DNA of 51,670 nt from an uncultured delta proteobacterium. GTDB lineage: Bacteria; Desulfobacterota; WTBG01; CAIYCZ01; CAIRTM01. The stretch covers positions 1 through 51,670 of the forward strand of contig CAIRTM010000085.1 in assembly GCA_903881505.1 (NCBI GenBank), in the 5' to 3' direction. Below are positions 16,866-25,501 of this stretch, piece by piece. How positions within the stretch are numbered: position 1 is the first letter of the stretch; the number at the start of each line of letters is the position of its first letter. Made by a program: the position numbers and the translations under genes. The notes below the pieces were generated by a model that had not been told where the DNA came from, ran no database searches, and worked only from the letters and a program-made list of their open reading frames with translations.

Positions 16866-18515
16866 TCACATGCCCGCGCTCATCACCAGACTGTAGGTTT
16901 TGTAACCGCCGCTGAGATTACGGCATTCAAAGCCGTGCTGCGCGAGGATGCGGGCCGCGATATACCCGCGCAGCCCGACCGCGCAAAAGACAAGCAGGGG
17001 TCCGCGCGGCACGTCACCCAGCCGTTTCCTCAGCTCGTCAAGCGGAATGTTGACGGCCCCCGCAATCGTCCCGGAGGCGTATTCAGCCGGGGTGCGCACA
17101 TCCAGCAGCATATGGGTCTTTGACAGTTCCTCCACCTCATGCCAGGATGCGGTCTGAACCATGCCGTTCAGGATGTTTTCCGCGACAAACCCGATCATGT
17201 TGACCGGATCCTTGGCGGATCCGAACTGCGGCGCATAGGCCAGCTCGAGCCGGGTAAGGTCGTGCACGCTCATGCCCGCGCGGATAGCGGTCGCCAGCAC
17301 GTCGATACGCTTGTCTACGCCCTCAAAGCCAACGGCCTGGGCCCCCAGGATGCGGCCGTCGGGCCGCGAGAACATGAGCTTCAGCGTCATCTGGCGCGCG
17401 CCGGGGTAGTAGCCGGCATGATGCAGGGGATGAATCAGGGCTGTGGCAAACGGCAGGCCCCCCGCAGCCAGCTCTTTTTCAGAAAGGCCCGTGCGGCCTG
17501 CGGCCATGCCGAACAGCCCGATAATTTCGGTCCCCTGTACGGGCGCGAACGCCCGATCAGCCCCGCAGATATTGTCGGCCGCGCAGCGGCCCTGGCGGTT
17601 GGCGGGGCCGGCCAGCGGCAGCACCGTGCGGCATCCGCTGACGAGGTGGCGCACTTCAATCGCGTCGCCGACCGCGTAGATGCGGGGGTCGGTTGTCTGC
17701 AGGCGCTCGTTGACCGCAATGCCGCCGCTGGCGCCGATCTCAAGCCCGGCAGCGCGGGCAAGCTCAGCCTCGGGCTGCACTCCCAGGCCGGCCACGACCA
17801 TGTCACAGGACAGCCTGTCGCCGTTTTTCAGATTCACGGCGAGCCCTTTTCCGGCGGCACGGATGTCCCGCAGGGCATTGCCCAGCCGCAGTTCAATGCC
17901 CTGGCCTTTCAGGTGCGCGTGCAGGACAGCGGCGATTTCAGCGTCAAGGTGCTTCATGACCTGCGGCCCGCGCTGCACGATAGTCACCCTGATGCCCAGA
18001 CGGTGCAGGTTCTCGGCAACTTCAAGGCCGATGAACCCTCCTCCGGCAATGACGGCCTGTGCCGGCGATTGTTGTCTAACGAAGGCGATAATGGCGTCCA
18101 TGTCCTGCATGGTGCGCAGGCTGAACACGCCGTTCAGGCCGGCGCCGGCGACCGGCGGCATGAGCGCACGTGCGCCCGGGGCCAGCACAAGCGCGTCATA
18201 GCGCACATTTTCGGACGCGCCCGTTGCATTGTCGACGATGGACACCGACTGCGCGGCGGGATCAATCGCGGTTGCCGTCGTTGCCGTGCGCACGTCGATA
18301 TTAAACCGTTTCGAAAAAGCCGCTGCACGGGTTACCAGCAGGCTGTCGCGTTCCGGTATGATTGCGCTGATATGGTAGGGCAGACCGCAGTTTGCGAACG
18401 AGATATAGGGACCCCGCTCGATCAGGACGATCCGGGCCGTTTCGTTGAGCCGCCTGAGCCGGGCCGCTGCGGATGCGCCGCCGGCCACTCCGCCGATGAT
18501 AACAAACGTCTGCAT
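16866..18515 (-). CDS. CoA-disulfide reductase-rhodanese fusion
   Basis: A 549-residue flavoprotein. The N-terminal part is an FAD/NAD(P) disulfide reductase: IIGGVAGGASAAARLRR binds FAD, FANCGLPYHIS holds the single redox Cys43 typical of CoA-disulfide reductases, and VIAGGGFIGLEVAENL binds NAD(P)H. VGDAIEV is the second FAD motif, followed by the dimerisation domain. The last 100 residues form a rhodanese domain with an intact active loop FCAVGLRG (Cys511). Such fusions reduce CoA disulfide, persulfide or polysulfide and are linked to sulfur metabolism in anaerobes; the natural substrate here is inferred. Homology begins at the ATG at 18515; the frame is open for 62 more codons. AAAGG lies upstream. 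It follows the acyltransferase gene in the same direction. Confidence 0.92.
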   Translation of the reverse strand: MQTFVIIGGVAGGASAAARLRRLNETARIVLIERGPYISFANCGLPYHISAIIPERDSLLVTRAAAFSKRFNIDVRTATTATAIDPAAQSVSIVDNATGASENVRYDALVLAPGARALMPPVAGAGLNGVFSLRTMQDMDAIIAFVRQQSPAQAVIAGGGFIGLEVAENLHRLGIRVTIVQRGPQVMKHLDAEIAAVLHAHLKGQGIELRLGNALRDIRAAGKGLAVNLKNGDRLSCDMVVAGLGVQPEAELARAAGLEIGASGGIAVNERLQTTDPRIYAVGDAIEVRHLVSGCRTVLPLAGPANRQGRCAADNICGADRAFAPVQGTEIIGLFGMAAGRTGLSEKELAAGGLPFATALIHPLHHAGYYPGARQMTLKLMFSRPDGRILGAQAVGFEGVDKRIDVLATAIRAGMSVHDLTRLELAYAPQFGSAKDPVNMIGFVAENILNGMVQTASWHEVEELSKTHMLLDVRTPAEYASGTIAGAVNIPLDELRKRLGDVPRGPLLVFCAVGLRGYIAARILAQHGFECRNLSGGYKTYSLVMSAGM

Positions 18516-18547
18516 TGTGTGTGCCTTTCCATGACGGGGCGCAGCTG

Positions 18548-19597
18548 TCAGCCGCGCCGTTTGCGCGCCGCGGAAGATATGCCTGCGAGCATGCGCCCCA
18601 GAAATTTTCGCGCGCGTTTCAGGGTGTTTTTTTTGCGTATTTTCGCGCCGGCATCCTTGCCGTGGGGCTGCGTTCGCCAGCGCCAGTTGTTCCACGGCCA
18701 CTGGGCCGGGTCCTGCCTGATCTGCCGTTCGATCGCCCGTGTAAACGCCGCGGTTGCACTGTATATGTCGCTGTGCTCGTCTGTGCCGCGGTCGCAGAAA
18801 ATCGGCTCGTGGATATGGATGGTCTGCGTATCGTCCGGGTTGCGCACGATAAACATCGGCACAATCGCTGCGCCGGTACGCCTGGCCAGCGCGGCCGGCC
18901 CGGGCGCGGTCGAGGCGCTGCGGCCGAAAAAATCGACGAACACGCCGCCGCGGCGCCGGTTTTCATCCGCGATGATGCCGACGATGCCGTTCGAGCGCAG
19001 CATGCCGAGCGTGGCTTTAATGAATTGTTTCTCGGGCACCGTCGGCACGGCGCGCAGGCCGATAAGCGCACGGCAGTACGCATACATCGCGGAGCCAGAA
19101 GGGGTATCCAGATCGCGTACGGCCATGAGAAAGCGGTATCCGTCGCGTTCAAGCCGGGGCCCGAGCAGGGAGTAGGCGCCCATGTGGGCGCTCACGGCGA
19201 TCACGCCCCGGCCGCGCTCAAGCGCGCTGTCGAGATGCGCGCGGCCGCAGATAGCGATGGTTTGAAGCGCTGCATCGAGCCGCGCTCCCCCGGACTGGCA
19301 GACATCGGCCCAGCTGGCGCAGAAGTGCGCGCAGGCATTCCGGGCGATATGCTGCTTTTCTTCAGCCGTGACTGCGGTCCCGAAGGCGATATCAAGGTTC
19401 AGCAGCATTTTTTTTCGAAGGCGGCCGGCCACGGCGTACAGCGCCCGGCCCAGCAGCCGCCCAAGCTGAAGCGAGCGCCTGCGGCCAAGCCCGCAGGCCA
19501 GGCCCCGAAGGGCATGGATACCGCTGATTTTGCAGGCGTACAGGGCGCGGTCGATGGGTCTCAATGGTTCGGGTGCGGCGTGCGCATCAACAGGCAT
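18548..19597 (-). CDS. LpxL/HtrB-family acyltransferase with altered active site
   Basis: A protein of about 349 residues in the lipid A acyltransferase family, which transfers acyl chains from acyl-ACP or acyl-CoA at the inner membrane. Family landmarks include LNLDIAFG near the N-terminus, the block NRRRGGVFVDFFGR, TAPGPAALARRTGAAIVP, and a late WPWNNWRWR. The catalytic H-x4-D/E position reads SAHMGAYSLLG, so Ser stands where the acid is expected. The protein may be inactive, use another residue or have another chemistry. The tail is strongly basic. The ATG at 19597 is preferred for a partial GGAC ribosome-binding site; a GTG at 19633 would add 12 residues. It lies downstream of the polysaccharide export genes, so an envelope role is likely. 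Confidence 0.8.
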   Translation of the reverse strand: MPVDAHAAPEPLRPIDRALYACKISGIHALRGLACGLGRRRSLQLGRLLGRALYAVAGRLRKKMLLNLDIAFGTAVTAEEKQHIARNACAHFCASWADVCQSGGARLDAALQTIAICGRAHLDSALERGRGVIAVSAHMGAYSLLGPRLERDGYRFLMAVRDLDTPSGSAMYAYCRALIGLRAVPTVPEKQFIKATLGMLRSNGIVGIIADENRRRGGVFVDFFGRSASTAPGPAALARRTGAAIVPMFIVRNPDDTQTIHIHEPIFCDRGTDEHSDIYSATAAFTRAIERQIRQDPAQWPWNNWRWRTQPHGKDAGAKIRKKNTLKRARKFLGRMLAGISSAARKRRG

Positions 19598-19719
19598 GTT
19601 CTGTCCATGTGCCGGCGCATGCAGCACCGGCACTCACGCAAGGATACGGTGTCAGTAAAGGCGGACGCTGTGCAACTGTCCGGGCCGGCCGGCAGGCGCC
19701 TGCTGCGGGCATGCCGTCC

Positions 19720-20991
19720 TCACTGCAACGACCACGGCAGAACCGGCGTGACAACGCCTGCGCGCCCGGCATTGAGCTGCGGCGTCAGTGACCCGGTTTC
19801 CTCGACACGGAAGTTCAGGACCTGCTGCGCGCTGTCAATAACGCCGCGGTCCCTGCCCGCGCCCTGTCCGACGATCTGGAAATTCAGGCTGTAGGATCCG
19901 GTGTTTAAAAAATGGGCCGGTATGCGCACCCGGGCGCAGAGGACCCCCGGCCCCAGTTCGGAGGCTTCGGCGCGTGAGGCGTCCGTGTGCCGGGTGACGA
20001 ATACCGTGGTGCCGTCCAGGGTGAGCACGGCCATGCTGATGGTCGCCCGGGTGATTCTTTCATGCACGCGGCACCGCATGTGCAGAAAAAAATCACGGTG
20101 CACCTTCACGCTCGAGGAAAATACGCCGCTTTCATCCGTGACGCCGATTTCTTCAATCTGCGCTCCGGCCTTGAATCCGCCCGCCAGTACAATACGGCCG
20201 GATGACTGCTCCGCCTGAGCGTAGTAGGCCTGTATCACGGTTTCGGGATCGCCCTGTTCGATGATGCGGCCCTTGTCAAACAGCACGACCCGGTTGCACA
20301 GGCGGCTGATCGCGGCCATGTTATGGCTGACAAAGATGATGGTGCGGCCTTCTTCGGCAACCTTGTTCATGCGGCCCAGGCATTTTGACTGGAACGCAAG
20401 GTCGCCGACCGCCAGCACTTCATCCACCAGCAGTATTTCCGGGTCAAGGTGGGCCGAGACCGCGAAAGCAAGGCGCACGTACATGCCGGAGGAGTAGCGC
20501 TTGACCGGGGTATCAAGAAACTGCTCCACTTCGGAAAAGGCGACAATTTCATCGAATTTACGCTGGATTTCACGCCGGGTCATGCCCAGCACGGCGCCGT
20601 TGAGGAAGATGTTTTCGCGTCCGGTCAGCTCAGGGTGGAAACCGGTTCCGACCTGCAGCAGCGCCGAGACGCGCCCGTACAGAACTGCGCGCCCCGTCGT
20701 CGGCTCGGTTATGCGGCTCAGTATTTTCAGCAGGGTGGATTTGCCGGCGCCGTTGCGGCCGATCAGGCCGACGCGCTCCCCCGTGTCGACCGTAAGGCAG
20801 ATATCGCGCAGCGCCCAGAATTCTTCAGCGGCTGACGCGGCCCGGTTCTGCGCGAACGGGTGGCGCACGCGCTGCGCCATGCGTTCGCAGCCCGCGATGA
20901 TGGTTTCGCGGAAGTTGCGCCCGCGGCGGTTCTGCATGTGGCCGATGGTATACGTTTTACCGATGTTTTCGGTGTGCAGCGCGCATGGCAT
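19720..20991 (-). CDS. Polysaccharide ABC exporter ATPase, Wzt-like
   Basis: A 423-residue ATP-binding subunit for export of an O-antigen or similar glycan. The nucleotide-binding domain spans about residues 1-260. It has Walker A GRNGAGKSTLLKIL, the family's LLQVGTGFHPELTGRENIFLNG stretch (split here as LLQVGTGFHPEL and TGRENIFLNG), the signature YSSGMYVRLAFA, Walker B EILLVDEVLAVGD and the switch His in FVSHNM. The remaining 160 residues form a beta-rich domain like the Wzt C-terminal domain, which in known systems recognises the modified end of the glycan. The start codon is only two bases after the permease stop, so the two are translationally coupled. Specificity for a particular glycan is not readable. 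Confidence 0.93.
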   Translation of the reverse strand: MPCALHTENIGKTYTIGHMQNRRGRNFRETIIAGCERMAQRVRHPFAQNRAASAAEEFWALRDICLTVDTGERVGLIGRNGAGKSTLLKILSRITEPTTGRAVLYGRVSALLQVGTGFHPELTGRENIFLNGAVLGMTRREIQRKFDEIVAFSEVEQFLDTPVKRYSSGMYVRLAFAVSAHLDPEILLVDEVLAVGDLAFQSKCLGRMNKVAEEGRTIIFVSHNMAAISRLCNRVVLFDKGRIIEQGDPETVIQAYYAQAEQSSGRIVLAGGFKAGAQIEEIGVTDESGVFSSSVKVHRDFFLHMRCRVHERITRATISMAVLTLDGTTVFVTRHTDASRAEASELGPGVLCARVRIPAHFLNTGSYSLNFQIVGQGAGRDRGVIDSAQQVLNFRVEETGSLTPQLNAGRAGVVTPVLPWSLQ

Positions 20992-20993
20992 GG

Positions 20994-21812
20994 TTAAATG
21001 ATGTCCGCGAATGTCCGTTCGAATTTGTGGAAAAACCTGACGCCGAAGCAGAATATCAGGATGGTCAGGCAGCTGGAAAGCAAGAAGCCGGGCATATAGA
21101 GCCGGGTTTCACCGCCCAGAAGCGCCCAGCGGAATCCGTCGATGACCCCGACCATGGGGTTCAGCGAATACAGCAGCCGCCACTGCTCCGGAACGACCGC
21201 GCTGCTGAAGCCGACCGGAGATACGTACAGGCCGAACTGCATGATGAACGGCACGACGATGGCAAAATCGCGGTACGTGACATTCAGGGCCGCGACCCAG
21301 AGGCCCGCGCCCAGCGAGGCCATTGCCGCCAGAATCATCAGCAGCGGCAGGACCGCGATCCTCCAGTCCGGCCACATGCCGTACCAGACCATCATCAGGA
21401 TATAAATGCTGAAGGCTATCAGGAAATCAACCAGGCTCGTGAGCATGGCCGTGGCGGGAAGAATGATGCGGGGAAAATACGTTTTGGAAATCATGTTGGC
21501 GTTCGAGGTCAGCGAGTTCGCGCTGACGCTGAACGTGCCGCTGAAAAACTGCCAGGGCAGCATGGCCGCGTAGACCATCAGGGGGTACGGCACGTCCCCC
21601 GAGGGCAGCTTGGCGAGCTTTCCGAAAACGACCGTCAGCACGACCATGGTTATGACGGGGCGCGCAATACTCCAGGCAATGCCGATGACGGTCTGTTTGT
21701 ACCGGACAATAAGGTCGCGCCAGGTAATAAAGAAGAGCAGCTCGCGGTAGAGCCAGATCTCGCGCCATATATGGCTGACCCGCTTGCGGGGTTCTATGAT
21801 CAGTTCAGGCAT
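20994..21812 (-). CDS. Polysaccharide ABC exporter permease, Wzm-like
   Basis: A 272-residue ABC-2 permease with about six membrane helices. It contains the family stretch RDLIVRYKQTVIGIAWSIARP, the following TMVVLTVVFGKLA helix, PWQFFSGTF, and the conserved VSPVGFSSAVVPEQWR and SLNPMVGVIDGFRWALLG segments near the C-terminus. With the Wzt-like ATPase it should form the transporter that moves lipid-linked glycan across the inner membrane. The ATG at 21812 is used, giving MPELIIEPRKR at the N-terminus as in homologues; the open frame runs 22 codons further. The ribosome-binding site is weak (GGTGG). Confidence 0.92.
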   Translation of the reverse strand: MPELIIEPRKRVSHIWREIWLYRELLFFITWRDLIVRYKQTVIGIAWSIARPVITMVVLTVVFGKLAKLPSGDVPYPLMVYAAMLPWQFFSGTFSVSANSLTSNANMISKTYFPRIILPATAMLTSLVDFLIAFSIYILMMVWYGMWPDWRIAVLPLLMILAAMASLGAGLWVAALNVTYRDFAIVVPFIMQFGLYVSPVGFSSAVVPEQWRLLYSLNPMVGVIDGFRWALLGGETRLYMPGFLLSSCLTILIFCFGVRFFHKFERTFADII

Positions 21813-21974
21813 CGTGCCACCATCGGGATCTCCGCGGCGCGGCCGCATTGCAGCCCGTGCGCCGGTTTCGTTGTACACAGGGGCTGATTGTAATATGTTT
21901 TACACAAAAGAACACTGCTTTTTTTAGGCCGTACCGCATCTTCTTTGGATGCCCCGCGGGAGGCGCGGCAGCAT

Positions 21975-22841
21975 TTACGCGGTGACGCCCGGGGGTGTTT
22001 CGGCGCTTCGGCGCATCAGGGCGTTGATGAGGCCTGTGACGGCGTTGGCATTGCCGAAGCGCAGCGAACGCACGATGGCGCGCACGGCGAGAAACGGCAG
22101 TTTGGTGCAGCCTGAAAGCAGCCGAACCGCGCGCGGCTCAAACAGGCAGCGGCACAGCAGCAGGTGCGCGCGCGCGACCTGCTGCTCGTAGAAGAGAGAA
22201 TTGTTGAGCGCAGACGCGCTGGTTTTGTGATACAGCACGGCTTCGTCGATGACGCCGGCGGCCAGGCCCGCGCGGGAGGCGCGCACGCAGAATTCAACAT
22301 CTTCGCCGTACATGAAAAACCGTTCATCAAACAGGCCGATTGCGCTGAAAACCGGGCGTTGAATGAGCATGCAGCAGCCGGTGATGTAAAACATGCTTCC
22401 CGGCAGGGGCCGGTGCGTGACGAGCCCGCACCAGGGATGGTACCAGCTGCCGCGCGACCACAGGCGCGCGGCGGCCGGGTAGCACTGTATGCGCGGACCC
22501 GCAATCTGCAGGCCGGATGCGCGCGCGCCGCGGGTCAGCGCTTCAATACAGCCGTCCGGTACGATGGTGTCATTATTCAGAACAAGCACGGCGTCACAGT
22601 CAGGCTGCAGCCGGCGGATGCCGTAATTCACCCCGGCGGCAAAGCCCGTGTTCTTTCCGGTTTCAAGCACCCGTACCCCGGCATCTCCGGCAAAAGCTTC
22701 GAAAAGGCGCGCGGCCTGGCCCGGGTCGGCTGAATTATCGACCACGCAGACGCGGTCGACCGCCTGGCTGCACAGCTGGCGCACGCACGCGATGGTGTCA
22801 TCGGCGCCGAAATAATTAAGCGTGATAGCGCACAGCCGCAT
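21975..22841 (-). CDS. Family 2 glycosyltransferase, rhamnosyltransferase-like
   Basis: A 288-residue GT-A fold glycosyltransferase. The N-terminal nucleotide-sugar site includes CAITLNYFGADDT, VVDNSADPG and NTGFAAGVNYGI. VLVLNNDTIVP contains the DxD-like metal site, and GLFDERFFMYGEDVEFCVRA is the conserved acceptor-side block with the ED catalytic pair. The arrangement is that of RfbN/WbbL-type rhamnosyltransferases, though donor and acceptor sugars cannot be told. The gene lies just upstream of the Wzm/Wzt pair and probably helps build the exported glycan. The ATG at 22841 is the homologous start. Confidence 0.9.
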   Translation of the reverse strand: MRLCAITLNYFGADDTIACVRQLCSQAVDRVCVVDNSADPGQAARLFEAFAGDAGVRVLETGKNTGFAAGVNYGIRRLQPDCDAVLVLNNDTIVPDGCIEALTRGARASGLQIAGPRIQCYPAAARLWSRGSWYHPWCGLVTHRPLPGSMFYITGCCMLIQRPVFSAIGLFDERFFMYGEDVEFCVRASRAGLAAGVIDEAVLYHKTSASALNNSLFYEQQVARAHLLLCRCLFEPRAVRLLSGCTKLPFLAVRAIVRSLRFGNANAVTGLINALMRRSAETPPGVTA

Positions 22842-22959
22842 TGTGTCGTGCCTGTTTGCAAACGGGGGAGACTGCTGCCGTGGCCGGCATCATCGCGTCA
22901 TGTGCAGCCGTGAGCGCGGCCGCGTCGAAGGCCTTGAAATCAGCCCGCTGCGCCACGGG

Positions 22960-24069
22960 TCAGCCGAACAGGTTTTTGATCAGCCCCCTGCCTTCGTTCT
23001 GGCTGTCCAGTTCGCCCAGCTCACGCAGCAGCTCTTCCTGCCGTTTGGTGAGCTTGCGCGGTGTTTTGACGATAACCTGCACGATCTGGTCGCCGCGGCC
23101 GCCGCGGTTCAGATACGGTATGCCGCCGCCTTTGATGGTGAGCAGTTCGCCGGACTGGATTCCCTTGGGTATCGTGAGTTTTTCTTCACGGTCCGCTGTA
23201 TCAAGCGCAGGAACAAGGATATCGCCCCCGAGCGCTGCCTGTGAGAACGAAACGGCTACCTGGCAGACGATGTCGCTGTTGTGGCGCTTGAAGAATTCGT
23301 CTTCTTCGACATTGATGAAAACATAGAGGTTGCCGGTCTGGCCGCCGCGCTCACCGGGCTCGCCCTCGCCGGTGAGCTTGAGCTGCATGCCGGTTTCGAC
23401 CCCGGCGGGGATTTTAACCATCAGGTTTTTGTCCTGCAGCTGCCTGCCGGAGCCGGAACACTTCCGGCACGGTTTGGCAATAATGCTGCCCGTGCCGCGG
23501 CAGTGCGGGCAGGCGGTGGCGACGCTGAAAAAACCCTGCCGCTGGGCAACGCGGCCGCTCCCCTGGCAGGCGGCGCAGGTTTGCGGGGCTGTGCCCTCGG
23601 CGGCACCGCTGCCTTTGCATTCGGTGCAGCTTATGTGCTTGCGGACCGTGATCTTTTTTTCGACCCCGAATGCCGCCTCCCGCAGCGTGATGTCCATGTC
23701 GTAGCGCAGGTCTGCGCCGCGCCGCGCTGATGATCGCCCGCGCTGCCTGCCGCCGAAGCCTCCCATGCCGAAAAAGTCCTCGAAAATATCGCCGAAGGAT
23801 GAAAAGATATCGTCAAAGCCCTGAAAGCCTGAAAATCCTGAATTCCTGAGCCCGTCATGGCCGAAGCGGTCATAGAGCCTGCGTTTTTCGGGATCGCGCA
23901 GCACCTCGTAGGCTTCGCTCGCCTCCTTGAATTTTTCCTCGGCTTCATTGTTGTCCGGGTTGCGGTCGGGGTGGTACTGCAGGGCAAGCTTCCGGTAGCT
24001 TTTTTTGATCATCTCGTCGGAGGCGTTTCGTTCGACCTCCAGGATCTCATAGTAACAGCGTTTTGCCAT
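22960..24069 (-). CDS. dnaJ: Chaperone DnaJ
   Basis: A 369-residue type I Hsp40 that stimulates DnaK ATPase and presents unfolded substrates. The J domain (residues 1-70) holds HPD at 33-35. A Gly/Phe-rich region follows (about 76-125), then four zinc-binding repeats [24 protein letters not shown] and CRKCSGSG, then the two beta-barrel substrate domains. The start is the ATG at 24069 ([17 protein letters not shown]); 60 further upstream codons are open but unrelated. No dnaK or grpE is in the window. The gene follows rpoH in the same direction, with its own promoter-like site in between. Confidence 0.97.
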   Translation of the reverse strand: MAKRCYYEILEVERNASDEMIKKSYRKLALQYHPDRNPDNNEAEEKFKEASEAYEVLRDPEKRRLYDRFGHDGLRNSGFSGFQGFDDIFSSFGDIFEDFFGMGGFGGRQRGRSSARRGADLRYDMDITLREAAFGVEKKITVRKHISCTECKGSGAAEGTAPQTCAACQGSGRVAQRQGFFSVATACPHCRGTGSIIAKPCRKCSGSGRQLQDKNLMVKIPAGVETGMQLKLTGEGEPGERGGQTGNLYVFINVEEDEFFKRHNSDIVCQVAVSFSQAALGGDILVPALDTADREEKLTIPKGIQSGELLTIKGGGIPYLNRGGRGDQIVQVIVKTPRKLTKRQEELLRELGELDSQNEGRGLIKNLFG

Positions 24070-24252
24070 CAGCTGATCTCTCAAGTCCCGCATCGCGTGC
24101 GGTGTCGTCAAAGGGTGAACGTTCGCGCGCCGTCGATGCCTGCGCGCACGGCTTGTTCCGAAAAGCGCTGCCCCGGGACGCCGGGCCCTGTACACAGCGG
24201 GGTGCTGCAATCCGCCGCGGATGCATGGGCGGAGCACCGGGATGTGCACCCT

Positions 24253-24280
24253 ATTGTAACCATGAATGCCGTTCAGTCAA
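24253..24280 (-). promoter_or_regulatory. Promoter-like site upstream of dnaJ
   Basis: On the minus strand TTGACT (24275-24280) and TACAAT (24253-24258) are spaced by 16 bases, just downstream of the rpoH stop. It would give dnaJ a leader of about 175 bases. I see no clear sigma32-type CTTGAA/CCCCAT pair in this gap. Confidence 0.5.
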
Positions 24281-24310
24281 GCATGCCAGGCGGCCGACCC
24301 GCGGCCGCGC

Positions 24311-25261
24311 TTACCTGTCATCCCGCGGGCCTGACGGAAGCATCGTCTGCGCGAAATCAGGCACGGTCTGCTCCATGTAGCTTCGTATTTTCTTCTTGAG
24401 ACGGTTTTCAATCTGGCGCACCCGCTCTTTGGTGATATTGTATTTATCGCCGATTTCCTGCAGGGTCAGCGGGGTTTCCGACAGCAGGCGTTTATCCAGC
24501 AGTTCTGTCTCCTTGTCATCAAGCAGGCTGCGTATTTCCCGCAGCTTCTGGCTGAAGATGCGCTGCAGCTCATGGTCGGCAATCGTGGCGTCAAACAGCT
24601 GGCGGTCGGCGCTCAAAAGATCGCCGCGGGTTTCTTTCCAGCCCTCGCCGACGGGCTGGTCAAGAGAGGGCTCCCAGTCGCCCAGGCGCTGCTCCATCTC
24701 GATCACATTTTCCTCGGTCGTGTCAAAGGCTGCGGCCAGGCGCGCCGGACCGGGGGAGAACCCGAGCTTCTCAAGCCGGTTTTTTTCTTTCTGCAGGTTG
24801 AAAAACAGTTTGCGCTGCATCTGGGTTGTGCCGATTTTCACCAGCCGCCAGTTGTCCATGATGTACTTGAGCATGTAGGCCTTGATCCAGTACGAAGCGT
24901 AGTAGGAAAGCTTCACGCCGCGCAGGGGGTCGTAGTTTTTTACGGCCTGCATAAGCCCGAGATTGCCCTCCTGGATCAGGTCCATGAGGTTGAAGGTCCA
25001 GTGGCGCTGGTATTCAAGCGCGATTTTTACGACCAGCCGCAGGTTCGCGGTTACCAGGCGGTAGGCGATGTGCGGATCAGCGGTTTCGCGGTAGCGCGCG
25101 GTCAAATCCTGCTCCTGCCCGGGCGTCAAAAGGGGCGTCTTGCGGATTTCCCGCAGGTACACCTGCAGCGGGTCCTGCGTCGCCGGCAGGTGTGCCCGGG
25201 GCGCGGGAGCGATGGCCGTGGGGCCTTCATCCTGTGCGGCGATGCGTTCGTGTTCGTTCAT
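24311..25261 (-). CDS. rpoH: Heat-shock sigma factor RpoH
   Basis: A 316-residue sigma70-family factor. Region 1.2/2.1 (DPLQVYLREIRKTPLL) is followed by region 2 (NLRLVVKIALEYQ, LMDLIQEGNLGLMQAVKNYDP and SYYASYWIKAYM). The stretch QRKLFFNLQ at residues 149-157 is the RpoH box that marks heat-shock sigma factors. Region 4 has the helix-turn-helix LTLQEIGDKYNITKERVRQIENR. No region 1.1 is present, consistent with the RpoH group. The neighbouring dnaJ fits the assignment. A good promoter (25454-25482) lies about 190 bases upstream, leaving a leader long enough for thermosensor-type structure, which I did not resolve. Confidence 0.92.
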   Translation of the reverse strand: MNEHERIAAQDEGPTAIAPAPRAHLPATQDPLQVYLREIRKTPLLTPGQEQDLTARYRETADPHIAYRLVTANLRLVVKIALEYQRHWTFNLMDLIQEGNLGLMQAVKNYDPLRGVKLSYYASYWIKAYMLKYIMDNWRLVKIGTTQMQRKLFFNLQKEKNRLEKLGFSPGPARLAAAFDTTEENVIEMEQRLGDWEPSLDQPVGEGWKETRGDLLSADRQLFDATIADHELQRIFSQKLREIRSLLDDKETELLDKRLLSETPLTLQEIGDKYNITKERVRQIENRLKKKIRSYMEQTVPDFAQTMLPSGPRDDR

Positions 25262-25453
25262 GGCGCTTCAGCAGAGTTTCACGGGCCGACCCGCTCCTCC
25301 CGGATCCCCGTGCACCATATGAATCAAGCCCGTCAGGGCTGGGACGATAATTGTGATCCGGGCGGCCGCATCCCCGCAGGGATGCAGCGCCGGGGCGGCC
25401 GGGCGCGCACAGTGCCATGGTTATCTCATCGGCCATTGAAAATAAAAAATTGT

Positions 25454-25482
25454 ATTAGAGCATATTTTTTATTGTTTTTCAA
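25454..25482 (-). promoter_or_regulatory. Promoter for rpoH
   Basis: On the minus strand TTGAAA (25477-25482) is followed after 17 bases by TCTAAT (25454-25459) in an A/T-rich stretch. It sits between the mltG stop and rpoH. Confidence 0.6.
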
Positions 25483-25501
25483 GGAGATATGCGCAAAGGC
25501 G

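Noticed and set aside
17139-19175. 678-codon plus-strand open frame opposite the CoA-disulfide reductase and acyltransferase genes
   Set aside because: It is antisense to two well-supported genes, shows no family motifs and arises from high GC content.
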